A DNA stretch of 64,000 bases, from positions 488,480 through 552,479 of the forward strand of contig BCLD01000005.1 in the NCBI GenBank assembly GCA_001600875.1. Reading direction: 5' to 3'. Of the stretch, positions 1 through 12,002 are shown piece by piece. A program made the translations under genes and the position numbers. Each line of letters opens with the position of its first letter. Position 1 is the stretch's first letter. The notes under the pieces are model-generated. The model was not told the DNA's origin. It worked only from the letters and a program-made list of their open reading frames with translations, and did no database searches. This DNA comes from Solicoccozyma terricola (Eukaryota > Basidiomycota > Tremellomycetes > Filobasidiales > Piskurozymaceae).

Positions 1-1719
1 CTGCCACCGCCGGGGCTTCGGAGCGAGACGGGGTCATCGCCGTACCCGTTGCTGGACTGGGACGTGGTCGATGGGTGGGAGGGGTTGCGCACACGCTGCC
101 TTATCACCTCCCACGCGTTTCGCAAACCGACTCGCGAGAAGAACAGAGCTGGTGACTCGAATGGCGTCCGTGCTTGTCCATTGCCGTGACGAGAGCCATG
201 GTGCCCAAGCTCGTCGTCATATTCAACCTGATCTTCAGGTTCTTCAAAGTCCTCGTCTGCTTGGGCGTCCTGCCGCTGCGTTGTATTATTCTCAACGCTT
301 TGGGGCGAGATCGTCTGGCCTTGCGACGGCGCGGTAGCTGTGGATGCGAGTCCCACTTTTTTTGTTGATCCGCTGGCGGTCGCAGAGGGCTGGAGGTGTC
401 TGTCCCCGGCTTGGGCTCGCTGGCGGTCGCCGCGGACGAGGCTGGCGTCTCTGGTAGACGCGAGAGAGCGCTTGAAGACCATTTATGTCCAGCCTTCGCC
501 CGTGGATGTTGTGTCTCGATGCTTGAACAGGCCGACGGAGAGGGGCAAGCACCTGCGCGGGGCGATTCCGAGGCACCGCTGCTGTGTTTGCAAGAGTGCG
601 GAGAGAATTTATTATGCCGTCGCAAGTAGTTAGAGGCGGATGTGAAGGCCCACAACTCCCCTTTCCCCCGGCTGACCCCGGATTCCAGCGTGATCAGACG
701 CCACCAACGTGACCGTAAATCAGCGCTCGTCTCATCCACAATAGACCCCACGTGTCTTAGACGACCCTCCGTCCCTGCAAGCGGCTGTCTCGATTGCGCT
801 TCTTGATGGCGCTCAATGAGCGTGGACACAGCGGCCAATACACTCTGAACCCTGGCAGCAACACTTTTCGAGAGTCAAGGCGAACATTGATCTCAAAGAG
901 ACTCGATCAACATATTCAGGACCACACAGCCCCCCTGTACATCGGAAATTTACCTGCTAATCAGTCACCATGCTGAGGTTTCGCAAACGGAGAATACACA
1001 TTTTTTGTCCTGCTACCTAGCATTCAGAGCGTTACCCTCGTTGATGCGGTACCGCAGCCCTTCTTGTGAGTGAAAGTTGTCGTCACCACCGGTCTTTCGC
1101 TTGAGCTGGAAACGTAAGATCGACAGGAAGCACAATGGCTGCTGAACTCACCGCTGCGAGTGTCTTCGATCATCTACTTTTGACGAGGCTTGGGATCGTG
1201 ATCGAGACCGTGACCTTAACGGTTACCTTGCATCCGCATCACCGGCAATACCACGCGCCGTATCCAGGACTGAATTCACCAGAAATCCCATTTTCACCCT
1301 CAGACTCGATGACTGCTAGGAGGACGACCTCCACGTCGAGGCGCGCTTCCGCCAAGTGGTCGCAAGTCACGGCCGAAGCTGTAGAAGCGATCAATATCAA
1401 AACTGGGGATTAGCGACAGCGGGTCGCACCTGACAGCAGCTTCGCAACTCTCCCTCGCCGGGCAGTCCGGTTGGACCGGGTGATACAGTGAGAGACGATG
1501 TGCGATCACCCATGCGTTCCTGAGACTTGATTCCCACCGCCACGCCCGTAGAAGCTGCATAAGGGGGACCCTTGCAAGAAATTTTCATTCAGACACTTCA
1601 TGGTAGCGCGGATCGACATGAATCATTCGCAAGGATCCTAGCAAATAACTGGATCCTAGGTTTGAGTGGCCTTTTCAAGGAACGCCGGTGGCGAAAGTCA
1701 CGCGAGTCGGCCAGCATAT
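1..1719. other. No convincing gene; low-support ORFs only
   Basis: I found no conserved protein domain on either strand. The longest open frame (104-838, minus, 244 codons) encodes a Ser/Arg/Pro-rich sequence with no recognisable motif, and open frames also occur on the opposite strand, so it may be chance. A conserved gene could begin to the left of the window, since frames stay open across the first 130 bases on the plus strand. No RNA gene or clear repeat was seen. Confidence 0.4.
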
Positions 1720-1930
1720 TGTTGGAAGTGGCGAATACTGTGCTATGGTTGATGCTGAAGTATAGCATTGCAATGCATGGCAGTGCATGGCAGTGCATGG
1801 CACTGCAGCATAGCAAAGGATGCAGGTGGCAAAGATCTTTGTTTCCATGTTGTAAGAGTAGTATATAGGTCGACCACTTCTGATCAAGCTCGATGTACAA
1901 CATAATGAGAATAGCCAATTATTCACAACA
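1720..1930 (+). mobile_element. Solo LTR of a Ty1/copia element (LTR-A family)
   Basis: This 211-bp sequence begins TGTTGG and ends CACAACA, giving TGTTG...CAACA termini. It is flanked on both sides by the pentamer CATAT (1715-1719 and 1931-1935), a perfect 5-bp target-site duplication. It matches, in inverted orientation, the LTR at 30910-31111 that follows a copia reverse transcriptase/RNase H ORF, which identifies the family. No internal element sequence is present, so it is a solo LTR left by LTR-LTR recombination. It contains a TATATAG box and short tandem copies of GCATGGCAGT. It lies just beyond the end of a transporter remnant. Confidence 0.93.
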
Positions 1931-1954
1931 CATATGACCACCAGCTTCAGCAGT

Positions 1955-2400
1955 CAAGTCCAGGTTTCGGCCATTCTAAAGACTACATATAAGAACGAGC
2001 AGAAGAAGATAGTCCATCGAGGTCGAGTGATCAAAGTTGGAACTGCTTGACTGACTGCACCAGCAATAAGAGCTGTGATACCCATTGGGATGTTCGAGCA
2101 GCCGTAAAGATGGGAGAGTAGTGAAGAATGTCTTGAAAGTAAGTTGCAAACCTGAGCTGGATAACAGCGAACCAACACTAAACATCGAGATAGCGCAAGT
2201 TAGCTTCGAAGCTGCAAGGATAGAAGCAGATAGTCGAAACTCGCAAAGCAAACCAGGGCAACAATCATGAGAGGCAAGATGTTTGGATATCTCCACATTC
2301 TCCAGCTGAACATGTCCTTCGAATCATAAGGGTGCCACCGAGGACTTCCTGCAGAATACGAGAGTTGAAGCAAAGTGAGCTTCAAGAGGCAGCCATCCTT
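1955..2400 (-). pseudogene. Remnant of a DHA2-type MFS drug transporter
   Basis: Minus-strand frames give hydrophobic segments of the kind found in the C-terminal half of DHA2 (14-TM drug:H+ antiporter) transporters. A SWRMWRYPN segment is followed by a TM helix (LPLMIVALVCFASFDYLLL). A TYFQDILHYSPIFTAA segment matches the family pattern YFQ..LGxSPL.AA, then PMGITALIAG and a further helix. The segments lie in different frames, with a shift near 2085-2100 between the YFQ helix and the PMGIT helix. There is no start, no N-terminal half and no proper end. Family knowledge supports the assignment; the exact substrate cannot be inferred. The nearby solo LTR may mark the event that removed the rest. 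Confidence 0.55.
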
Positions 2401-2439
2401 GAAATGAAGTGTATTCTGACAACCAGCTTACAGGAGATA

Positions 2440-3077
2440 GGTAACCCATAGTCTGAGTTGCATATGCGCTCGGTCAGTCCTTGAATTCTGGTAGATATGA
2501 GCATCACGGTATAGGCAACCTAGTCCACCACGAGCTGTTCATGACCCTGTACATGGCCACCACCTTGCGAGGCTGCCCCCTCGTAACAGTAAGTCCGCAG
2601 AAACGTGCGAAAGGATAGGCTGTCTTTTTGTGAGTCTCTCTTCCTTTGCTACGTGAACTAACCGTAAGCTCCACATTTTTGTGATACGCGTGCCTGTTAG
2701 ACTCCCTCCATCTTCAGCCCGCACTCTGAAAGAGAAGGGACGTCTGAATTGGTAGACGTATTGCTAGGGGCTGTAGCATGAGATCGCGACGTCCGTAATA
2801 TTCTTTCAAGTCTCAGGGCTTGCTGGGTTTCTGCATGGGAACCTCCATGGATCGCAATTCCACTAGGGAAGGGAACTAGTCGCCTAAAGCTCTACTATAA
2901 TAGAGAATACGGAATTGAAATCGAGACAGTGTTCCACGAAACCCCGATCAGCATCACTTGGGCTTCTGGCTGCTTGAGGATCGCTGACGGATTCGTATCA
3001 TCACAGCGACGATGCGAAAAGACAGCCTGTCACTTGGGAAATTCAGTATCACAGCGAGCCGAGGCTCACAGGACTTC
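2440..3077. other. Non-coding stretch with palindromic motif copies
   Basis: No conserved gene is seen. The interval contains two copies of a dispersed imperfect palindrome related to CGAAAAGACAG-C-CTGTCTTTTCG, at 2608-2630 and 3015-3037. A 57-nt segment (about 2739-2795) begins GGACGTC and ends GACGTCC, so it could form a hairpin, but it is too short for a tRNA. Confidence 0.4.
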
Positions 3078-3190
3078 CGACTGTGTTTATCGAACGGGAT
3101 CTTCTCCGCATGACAACGAAACCAAAGCAAGGCTGTCATTTTATTCTTTGCCCAGTACTGAGTTGCGTCACGAGCACGATCTTAGTGTCA
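3078..3190 (+). repeat. Dispersed repeat R4, copy 1
   Basis: About 110 bp here matches the reverse complement of 43485-43605. Shared landmarks in order are ACTTCCGACTGTGT, TATCGAA, CGCATG.CAACGAAA, CCAAAG.CAGGCTGTC, ATTCTTTGCCCAGTA and GAGT. It contains a degenerate version of the GACAGNCTGTC palindrome. Neither copy encodes a recognised protein, so it is probably part of an unclassified element. Confidence 0.7.
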
Positions 3191-4543
3191 GAAGCCATCG
3201 CTAGCGGAACGCACGCCTTTGCAATAGAGTCATCGTCCGCACGACTGATGGAGGCGTGTGGAATGAGCGGAGGGTCGGGGTCCCGGTGGGGTTGAGCCGG
3301 AACACTCATCTCCCATCTCCAAGACTCCGCTCGATGAATTAAGAAATGTCCAAGACGTACCATATTTAAGACCAGGATGATCCTTGACCCTCCTAACAAC
3401 CTCACCGGCCTCCAGACCCTTCCCTTCCATTTCTCAACATAACAATTCTTCCCATCCAGCACCCCGCTGTAAATCGGCAGCGTCCTCATCGTCCCCATCA
3501 TGAGCTGCCGTAGATGGTATGGTATGATGGGAGTGAGGGATAACCCAGGTGTTATCAACAATGGTGATGCTAACCTGTTATTCCAAAAATATCATCATTA
3601 GCCCACCGATCATTGCTCTCCACCTCGTACAGGACTAAATGAGAAAATAACGCTCACCAGTCATTAATTCCAACCTTCACAGCATCCAAAACATCGGACA
3701 GAGGAAGCGTAATTAAGTGGTGATGGGGGAGAATGTTACGAATAAAGTGGTGGCAAAACTGGGAATGATATTTGGTGAAGTCTTCTTCTACATCTCTAGC
3801 TCGATAACCTAGGTATTATGTAGTCCCAGACGAGTTCTACTCTGCCAAACTTGCATGCTACTTTATACTGATGCATCCTAGACTGATCCAGACTTGCTGA
3901 CAGTGTTACGGACACGTGTCCATAAAAGCCCTATCTTAACGGAGAAGTGTGAGGCTGTCACCTGATTTGCAAAAGAGGCCTTGGCCTGTATCAATGATGC
4001 TTAAACAACTCTGATAAACCACCACATAAGTAAGATCTCCTGGCCGTAAGCATAGTTGTGGAACTTGGGAGAATCGTCTAGTTCCTTGATCGGGAATCAT
4101 CATCCGAAAGTTTGTCAAGGCGTTCCTAGCAAATGACGAAAAAGGTTTTGCTACAGATGAAGCGGTCGCCAAGGACGAGGCGATTTCTGTCTGGTGCCAA
4201 GAAATGCAGAGCGATACCGGAGGTCGGTTGGGAGGATCGTGGCCAACAATCAAGACGGTGGATCATCTAGTCGATTGCGTTTTGGCGGCGAAGGAACCCG
4301 CCCTGCAGAAGTGCGCGATAATGAGCTTCAAACGTTTAGCACCAATGTCGCTGACCGGGCCACTGTATAGAAGATTTAGTCAGATCGGGGGGCGTCCGTT
4401 GCTTGCTTATAAGGTGTATTGGGCCCCAGGAGGTAACACAAGTCTCGATATGATACAAAGTCGACACCCCGAAACAGACACACGCCGTTCCAAACCGATG
4501 GATGCCCCAAACACCTCACTACAACTGTCGTCCGTTCATCGCC
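3191..4543. other. No recognised gene
   Basis: Open frames at 3136-3561 (minus, 141 codons), 3936-4253 (minus) and 4204-4566 (plus) show no domain I recognise and no consistent splice structure. Part of the region is the 3' flank of the sugar transporter gene, which ends at 4544. Confidence 0.35.
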
Positions 4544-6516
4544 CTAGGCACGGTCGAGCCTACTAATATGTTCGATGTGATCAGAGGTCCCTTCCTTCTC
4601 GCTCCCCACCTTCGATCCTTCTCCTGGAATAACCGTGAGGTCTTGAAGCACATCATCATCGCCATCGAACAACCTCGAAACCTCCTCGATCGTGTAACCT
4701 CGGGTCTCGATGAGGAGGAACCAGGCAAATACGAGGTAGAAGAGCAGGACGCCGATGTACACAAAGTAGTATTTCCAGGCGATGGCAGCAAGGGCGATTG
4801 GATTGACGTATTGGTTGAAAGCCAAGGAGATGGCGAGGACGACAGAATAGATGCTCATTGCCTTTGATCGGAGACCGAATGGAACGATCTCGGGCACATC
4901 TACATGATGATAGGTAGATCAGTCGTTAGTCGTTCGGGCAGTTCTGTGTGCTTACAGAGGTTCGGTAACACAGTCCAGGCAATGTCGTAGAATCCGTAGA
5001 AGATGTACAGGAATGGTATCACTGCAATACCTACGGTTGTATTCCCATTGGTGGCGAAGGATCCCTGGAGTAACAACCTCCGCTGGTCAGCCAGGAACCA
5101 CGTCTTACAAACTCTCGTCCACTCACAGATAAACCCGTTACTGCTCCAAATGCGCAGAGCATACCAATTACACTGGCAAGCCACAACGGCCTTCTACCGA
5201 GCCGCTCCACGAATTGAGCCGCGGTAGTGGCGATAATCAAGTTCCATATCGCCAGTCCACCGTTGATGCCCGCTTGTTGCACGGGTTTGGTAATCCCGAT
5301 CAGGGTGAGGATGGGACTGTGGACAAAACTGTCACGGACTTTCCCTAACCTGGCGCTTCGAAAGGCCGGCGGCTCACGCAAGGTAGTATGAAACCAATCC
5401 AATGCCGTTGAGCTGTGTCCCGGCTGCCACCGCGATGATCACGATCAGCCGCTTTCGGTTGCCTGGTGTCTTGAAGAATGCCATGTAGCTCGTATTCGAC
5501 AACCGGTCCTTTTCCAATCCTTCCTTGATCTCGATCATCTCGTTCTTGACCAGCTCGTCGTTGCGATCGCCGTTGGCGTGCATTTTGCTCAACAGATCAT
5601 ACGCCTGCACCTCCTTGCCTTTGCTGATCATCCATCGCGGTGATTCCACCATGAATCCACAGCCGATGTACAGACCCACCACGGCGGTCCCAAATGCCTG
5701 GATGAGACAGGGGATCCTCCAAGAGTACTCGGATTGGAAGTTGATGAGACCAAAGCAGAGCCACGCCGATGTCGTGGAACCGACGTAGTACATGCACAGA
5801 TACATGCCCCCCGCGATCGGACGAAGGCGCTGGTAATGATCGGTGCGGTTCAGAAAAGGGTGGCAAGACGTCGACGTCTCAGTAACTCACTGGGTGACAG
5901 ACCTCCATTATCAATGGCGGGGCGATGGTGGACTGGAACGACAATCCAGCTCCTAGAATTGCTCGACCCGCGATAAACATCCCTTGGCTATGAGCAAAGG
6001 CATTTACGAAGGCTCCGATCACGGAGATGATAGAGCCGATCAGAAGGCTTACTCGGCGGCCCCATTTGTCGCCGATGTAAGATGCGGCAACAGGCATGAC
6101 GATCTTGGCTGAATAGGGGTACGGCCGTCAGCGAGCACCTCGGTCAGCTCCATCCCCAAAGTCACTCACGGAAGTAGAAAGAAGCCCCTATCAAACCTAG
6201 CTTGTGGCCTTTCGGGTGACCAAAGTAGGTCTGCCACTCGGGCAGGGTCTGAAGACCGTTCATCAAGGACCCATCGTACTATCGCCGGTTGATCGCATCA
6301 GTCCTAAGAAGTGCAGCGAGACTGAGGGAAAACCCACTCCAAAGGTAAAGACGCATAGGTAAAGGACCACGATGTGGACCATCATCCTCCGAAGGCCCTT
6401 ATCCCTCCACCAGTTGGCGTTGGTGTTATCTGCGGTCAACAGGTCAGCGCCCGTCCGCATCACCGCTGAGAGGACTCACTTTGCCATGTCGCGTAAGCGG
6501 GCTTGCTAGCTGTCAT
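4544..6516 (-). CDS. MFS sugar transporter (hexose/lactose permease type)
   Basis: Eight exons and seven short introns give about 510 residues, the normal size for a 12-TM sugar porter. The model starts at ATG 6516 (MTASKPAYATWQ), with the first donor GTGAGT. Motifs in order are: TFGYDGSLMNGLQ after TM1 (the family GYD.G.m.G signature); DKWGRR in the TM2-3 loop; GRAILGAG; ESPRWMISKG after TM6; KPVQQAGINGG around TM7-8; ERLGRRPLW; and PEIVPFGLRSKAMS, equivalent to the conserved P.E..p...R.k..., near TM11. The tail carries FLLIETRGYTIEEVSRLFD, the usual PETKG-like end. All junctions are in frame and no lesion is visible. Substrate is unknown; by family it is a sugar:H+ symporter in the plasma membrane. 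It lies tail-first beside the regulator and the two dehydrogenases, which suggests it imports their substrate. Confidence 0.92.
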
Positions 6517-6789
6517 TGCGAGGGTATTCGTATTGTATTGTGCAGGGTTGGCAAGTGGTTCTATGTGAGAGAACATGATGGCCTGAAAAGCTTCGATGTA
6601 TTCCTCATTATATAGAACATGGATAGCTTAGTATCTGACTATTGTCGCGAGTTGAGATGCTTAACATCTCCCCTGTCGGTCACCTGACACCCTCCGGCCA
6701 ACTTTCGAGCGCCGGGTCGCCCGAGTTCTACGGCAAGGACATCGGCCAACTTGTAACTTGTCGGTTTCTCCGTACACAAGTAGACCGAG

Positions 6790-9700
6790 CTACACTGCGG
6801 AGGTTTCAACATCTGGTAAGCTGGTTGCCGGATACCGTGCGGCGACACTCACTCTCGCTGAATGACGTGTTGAAGTACTGGTCATTCTCCAAAATGCTTG
6901 CCAGGATATGATCCACCGAATAATCTTCCGGCCACTGTTCCAGACCTGTCCACATCTCGGCATCGGCGACACCTCCCGCTCCAAATATCGTGCCGAAAGT
7001 CGAGGTTTCCTGCAGTCCCTCAGGTAGAGCGTCGAAGACTTGCTGGTCAGAGGAGGCACCCATTCTCGCGAATGGTACCCCATCGAGGGTGTTGGAAATC
7101 ACGTAATCCACACCGTCCATTGTGGGAGACGGCATTCGCGAGGCAGGTCCTGAAGGCAGCCGGAGGAAACCTTGATAGAGTCGTGCGAGATATGCGCAGG
7201 GTTCATCTTCTGCGCCTGCTGCACTCCGACAAGCGGAAGCGACCTGGAAGGATGTGTTGTCAGCTTCGCACCTGACCGTAGACGACATGCGGACCCCTTG
7301 CCTTCTCAAACACGGTGAATGTCACAGCCTTGATGTCCTCGTCAAAGTCATTCTAGGAAAGCCGGCCCAGTATTAGTATCGGCGGAGTACTCCTAGCCGG
7401 TGCACATACGAGATGTGAGAAGAGCCATATCCCAGCGGACGCTGTGCCATATATGATGACATCCTGGAAAACGGCAGGGGTCAGCGGCCTCCCACTTCTT
7501 TCTGCCGGTCCCTCGCTTACCTGCGTGTAACGTAGCCGTCCACTAGGACCCAAGTGATCCACTACGTGCCACAGCACCGACAGGGCATTCAGAATGCACT
7601 GCTGAAATACTGACACGCCATCACTCTCAGTTGCCACGCCGGAGGCCTTGCGCAACCCAGCCCATTCCAAGCAGAGACGTGACCAGTCCAACCGCGTGAC
7701 GAGGTAGTAGAACTGCAGGGCAAGCCTCGACTGCGGGTCAAAGTCACCTTTGCCTGTGCGGAGAAGCATTAGTTCTATTTCTCCCATTCCACGCGACGCA
7801 CTCACGCCCATCGATCCAGTCCTTTTGGTAAGTGTCCAACCGTGCGTTGATCGTCCGCATGATCATCCTGCGATGTGTCTCTCCCAGTATGCCTGGAGCG
7901 GATGTCGCGCTTGTCGCGATCTTGACTTCAGCAGTTATGTGAACGTGTACAAGGCTTGCGACAAGCAGACTGTCCGAGGAGCTGGTAAGGCCCTGAGCCT
8001 TACGGATGTTGTACCAAGTCTGAGGCCACCACATCAGCTCTGCCTTTACATTGGATGGGAATGTTCCTTCCGGGGCTCACCACCGGGTCCCATTCGTCAT
8101 CTTCAGCGATCATGCCTGATCATGTTTTGAGCATGGTCAGTCAACCGTCCCTCAAGGAAAACGTCATCATAAACTCACGCGGCTTCTGTCGCTGGGAGCT
8201 GACAACCCAATCAAAACATCGCAGCTGCATCCATGTCCTCTCTTCCGCGACAACGGCTCTAGCTGCCATCAATTGCGTAGGTAGATCTTTGGCTGGAGGG
8301 CGCGATAGCTCGAGGTCATATGCCAGCTGCGGCGCAATTCCCCGTTGTCAAAGACCGTGTGAACTCGGCTGGAGACTGGGGACGCACTCTTATAGCCAGC
8401 CCAACTTTGGTAAACCCTGTTCCATCATCCGAGGTCTATCAAGATCATGGTTAGAATGGGGAAACGGCAGGCGAAGCGGAGAGACGAACCTTCCAGTACG
8501 TCAACTGTGACGGAAATCGTCGTCAGCATTCAGCACCCCCTCATCAAAATAGCGCAATGCAACCCACTATCGAAATACTCTGTATAAAGTCGATTGTCGC
8601 CAAACCCTCTGTCATCGCCCACCCAAACATTTCCTTTGATAGTTCCAAGCATCTTCCGTAAATAGAAACCTGATCCCTGATGTTTGACGCCGTGGTGATC
8701 CTCGTCAAATTGACAAACTTGGATGAGACGGTGATGATGGCGGTGTAGAGGATGACGGAACGCGCTCTGACTGAATGAGGGGTGTGATACTTGCGGTCAA
8801 GGATGCCTATGAACGGATTGAGGCGTTGGAAGAAGAATTCGAACAAAAGTTCAGCTTCTATCTCCGTCATCCAGCCCTGACATAAGCGAGTATTAGCACA
8901 GCGAATCTATACTGATAGGGCGCGTCTCGTAAGTACCTTATCCACCGGGTCCTTTCCCCGCCAACACTCCTCCGGATCGGACAAGGGTGCCTTTCGCCGC
9001 TCAACACGCAGGTGCCCATCGGCGACGAAGAAGTCGTTCTTAGTCTTTTCTGCTCCTTCGCCTTGAACACGAGATGACCCTTGACCTCGTAGCTCGCCAT
9101 GAAGGTCCCGATCACCAGGGCGACGTGAACTCTGTCTGGGAGAGGTCGCAGATTCCTTACTGCTGGTCAGGATGTTTGCGAGAGAAAACGCTTGAGTTTG
9201 TGATGTCACGGTCTTCGGACTAGCCGGGGATCCAAACGACGGGCTGGTAGACTGTACAGTTTCGTTATAGCGAACCTGCAGACCACTTCGGCGGGCCGAG
9301 GTTGCGACCGGCGGTGGTAGCATCTGAGCTATATTCGATGAGGTTGCGTCGCGATTCCATGCCCTCGCAGCAGTTTCGCAATGTACAAGGTGCGGGTCAA
9401 GCTCACCGGGAAGCTCAGAATTCATGATGATAGGGACTGGGAATCGTCGATTCCAGTCCTCTGTAGATTGTGACGGGTGGTCCGGCGTCGAAGGTAGAAT
9501 CTGGGACAGGGCGAGGAGGTGGTGGCCTTGCTCCAATGTCGGAGCAGAGGTTCCTTGCGATTGACTGCGTGGTGGCGCTGAGGGACTGAGTAGATCATCG
9601 CTTTTATTGAGGTCCACCGAGCTGTGGCATGGCATGACTCACCTGGACTGTGTGGACTTTCGACCTCGGTGATGCTCCTTGAATACGCATTGTGCACCTG

Positions 9701-9979
9701 TATTGCTGCATCGACGACACACGATGGCGTTCTCGTCTAAGTTGCATTTGATCTTGGAGCGGCGGCAGGCAATGCATCTGCGGTTGAGATCGTATCAAAT
9801 GGGAGTTCTCTCAGATCGATTCACACACGGCCAACTGACGCTCGTTTGCCCCCGACTCTCGGATCATCAGGCTCTCTCGGAGCGCTGCTACTGGTTCTGG
9901 ATACGTTGTCTTCAGCCGGTTGCTTACGCTTGCGAGCTGGAGGACCGTGGGTGGCTGAAGCAGTGTTGGCAGCGTCCAT
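6790..9979 (-). CDS. Zn(II)2Cys6 fungal transcription factor
   Basis: The start is ATG 9979 (MDAANTASATHG). A first intron, ending CGCAG, splices KRA to the binuclear zinc cluster CIACRRSKIKC, followed by CRRCSNTGAQC. This is the C-x2-C-x6-C...C-x2-C-x6-C Gal4-type pattern. A basic stretch and a Ser/Pro-rich linker follow (9635-8907). The fungal-specific transcription factor middle region lies at 8870-7353 (MTEIEAELLFEFFFQRLNPFIGILD, then several helical blocks). The last exon ends SEN-VETSAV with stop at 6790. Internal exon borders are approximate. It should bind CGG triplets as a dimer. It sits between the transporter and the dehydrogenase pair and is the natural candidate regulator of that cluster; the divergent promoter at 11.7-12.0 kb carries CGG-rich tandem repeats. 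Confidence 0.85.
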
Positions 9980-10252
9980 GGTCGCGATGAGATGGTTGGC
10001 GAGATGGTTGTTGACCATACGAGATGGCCGAAAGCAGTTGAAAGGCACGTGATTCAGCGGCGTGACCGCGTATCCGGACAACGCCACCACCATGGACAAC
10101 CAATCTTTGTTGAAGACATTTAGGACCATGGACGCGTGGTAATGGTTACCTGCTATTGTTCTAGGATGGTCAGGACTCTCTATTGTCACTTTATCTATAT
10201 AGCCATGCATGATCGCAACAGAACCGAACTTCGAAATAACGGACGACAGCGA

Positions 10253-11698
10253 CTACAACTCCGCCACCTTCTCCGCCACCTTCACCTTCTCCAACCCGGG
10301 CCTATACTCGTATCCTCCCTGCTTCCTCATCTGGTCAAACAGCTCCATCACCATCATTGATTCGGAGACTGGCATCCTGTCGGATTCGCTCTTACCGTCT
10401 GCAGCAAAAGCACACATAAGGCACTCATTCTTCTGGGCCCGACATGAAATCGAAGCCGCCCCGACTCACCTCGAATACACCTGGCGACCTCGTCAGCCTC
10501 CCAATTCAATCCCATGCCCTGAATCGGGAATTCCAGAGTCTCCTCCTCATAGTCCATTCTCATCGGTGTATCCGCGCCTATGTACTTCCTCACGACAAGC
10601 CTCTCAGGTCGAGAGCAGCCCATTGGTACAATGATCTGACCCGCGGTCCCCGTGATCCTCACGCAAACATCACTCGGAGTCACGCTCGCTATATTGACCT
10701 GACAGTTGGCGCGTGCTGGAATACGGGGAAAGTCCAAGACAAAGGTGGTGAAGATATCAACGCCGGTCCTGGGGTGAAGCATCATCGAGCAGGAGACGTT
10801 GGTAGGAGGCGTATGCAGGTTGTCGGGATGGTGGAATAGAGTTAGCAGGGTCCACAGCATAGGATATGGACCAAGATCAAGGAGGACACCCCCGGCCAAT
10901 GCTGGATTCAAAAGGCGATGGGAATCATTGATATCTATAGGTTGAGGAGGGATCAGGAGCACCGACCCATCGACGACGAGGCCAATGTCCCTCTCACGGT
11001 CCAGAAAGTTCATGGCAAAGTCAGCTTGCAGGTGTCTCACGTCTCCGATAGCCTTTTCAACAAAAAGTAACTCTTGGAGCTTGAACGTCAACGGGAAGAA
11101 TCGTGTCCATACCGCCTCCATGAGGAACAGTCTCTTCGCCGTAGCAAGCTTGACGAGCGCTCCAAGCTCTGCGGCATTAAGGGTTACTGGCTGTTGATGT
11201 CCTTCCATTTAACTGCGAATAAATTACCGGAGCCACGCTACCTCACCTTCTCGACCAGAACGTGCTTTCCCGCCGAGAGGGCAGCGTGCGCATGCTCGTA
11301 ATGGGATGTGTTAGGACTGCCCACGTAGATACAGTCCACGTTCTGCAAGTGGAATCTCTTAGCATCCGTACCCACACGCGGTACATTGAACTCACTTCAT
11401 ACACCACGACCTCTTCCCAGCTGCCATACGGCGTGACGGGTGTTTGTAGCAAGCCCGCAATCTGGGCTGCGCCGCCTCTAGGACACACTTCAGCGACAAA
11501 GGTCTTGGCCTTGTCCAAGCTTCTTGACGCGACTGCCGTTATGGCGTGCGATGTCACCCCTCGACCATCGTCTAGTGGAGAAGAACGTCCAGCAGGATCC
11601 AAGGTGAGGTCCTTTGCGAATGAACCAGAGATCCAGCCAGTTCCTAGAATTCCCCATCGCAGGACATATGGTTGATCGGTGACAATATACGGAGACAT
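10253..11698 (-). CDS. Gfo/Idh/MocA dehydrogenase, dimeric dihydrodiol dehydrogenase-like
   Basis: Four exons encode about 410 residues from ATG 11698 (MSPYIVTDQPYVLRWGILG) to TAG at 10253. RWGILGTGWIS is the N-terminal Rossmann G-x-G-x-x-x motif binding NAD(P). VDCIYVGSPNTSHYEH and GKHVLVEKPVTLNAAE form the family EKP block, whose Lys is catalytic. VWTRFFP, GGVLLDLGPYPML and a C-terminal beta-sheet segment (GTAGQIIVP...) complete the fold. The order and spacing fit trans-1,2-dihydrobenzene-1,2-diol/D-xylose 1-dehydrogenases (NADP+). The donor GTGAGTCGG near 10470 joins RCIR to DGKSESDRMPVSESM, restoring the family C-terminus. No lesion was seen. It is transcribed divergently from a second family member 300 bp away, so the two may act in one pathway on a sugar, polyol or inositol-like substrate. 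Confidence 0.9.
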
Positions 11699-11759
11699 GA
11701 TGCAATAAAGGTTACGTGGTAGTGGAGTGTGCCAAATCAGAAGGGTGTGAGAGGCTGTC

Positions 11760-11880
11760 GACTTTTCTAGGTGGCCCACCTGCCAGCGGCGAAACTGCCG
11801 GAGGCCCCGGGCACAATGACCGACAGGTGAACCGACCGACCGGTTCGCCGCAGGTCGGTTCGCCGCAGGGTCGCCGATTT
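11760..11880. promoter_or_regulatory. Divergent promoter with 15-bp CGG-containing tandem repeat
   Basis: Two dehydrogenase genes start on either side (11698 minus, 12003 plus). Between them, 11841-11855 and 11856-11870 are tandem copies of CGGTTCGCCGCAGG plus one base. They are preceded by ACCGACCGAC (11831-11840) and by CCAGCGGCG and TGCCGGAGG further left. CGG/CCG triplets are the known half-sites of Zn2Cys6 regulators. The assignment as an operator is an inference from position and triplet content. Confidence 0.5.
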
Positions 11881-12002
11881 TGGACAGCGCGTTTAGATAT
11901 TCGCCGACGCACTCTACACCGGCAGCATTCAAAAGCGCACCATGGGGTCAACCCAGCTTCACCCCCTCTCCCAGAAGCATCCCTTTCCAACTCCTCTTCA
12001 TC

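Noticed and set aside
104..838. 244-codon ORF as a real gene
   Set aside because: No domain, unusual composition and overlapping open frames on the other strand.
2739..2795. tRNA-like segment with 7-bp GGACGTC/GACGTCC ends and AATTGGTAGACG
   Set aside because: Only 57 nt long, with no proper anticodon or T arm pairing; more likely a chance hairpin.
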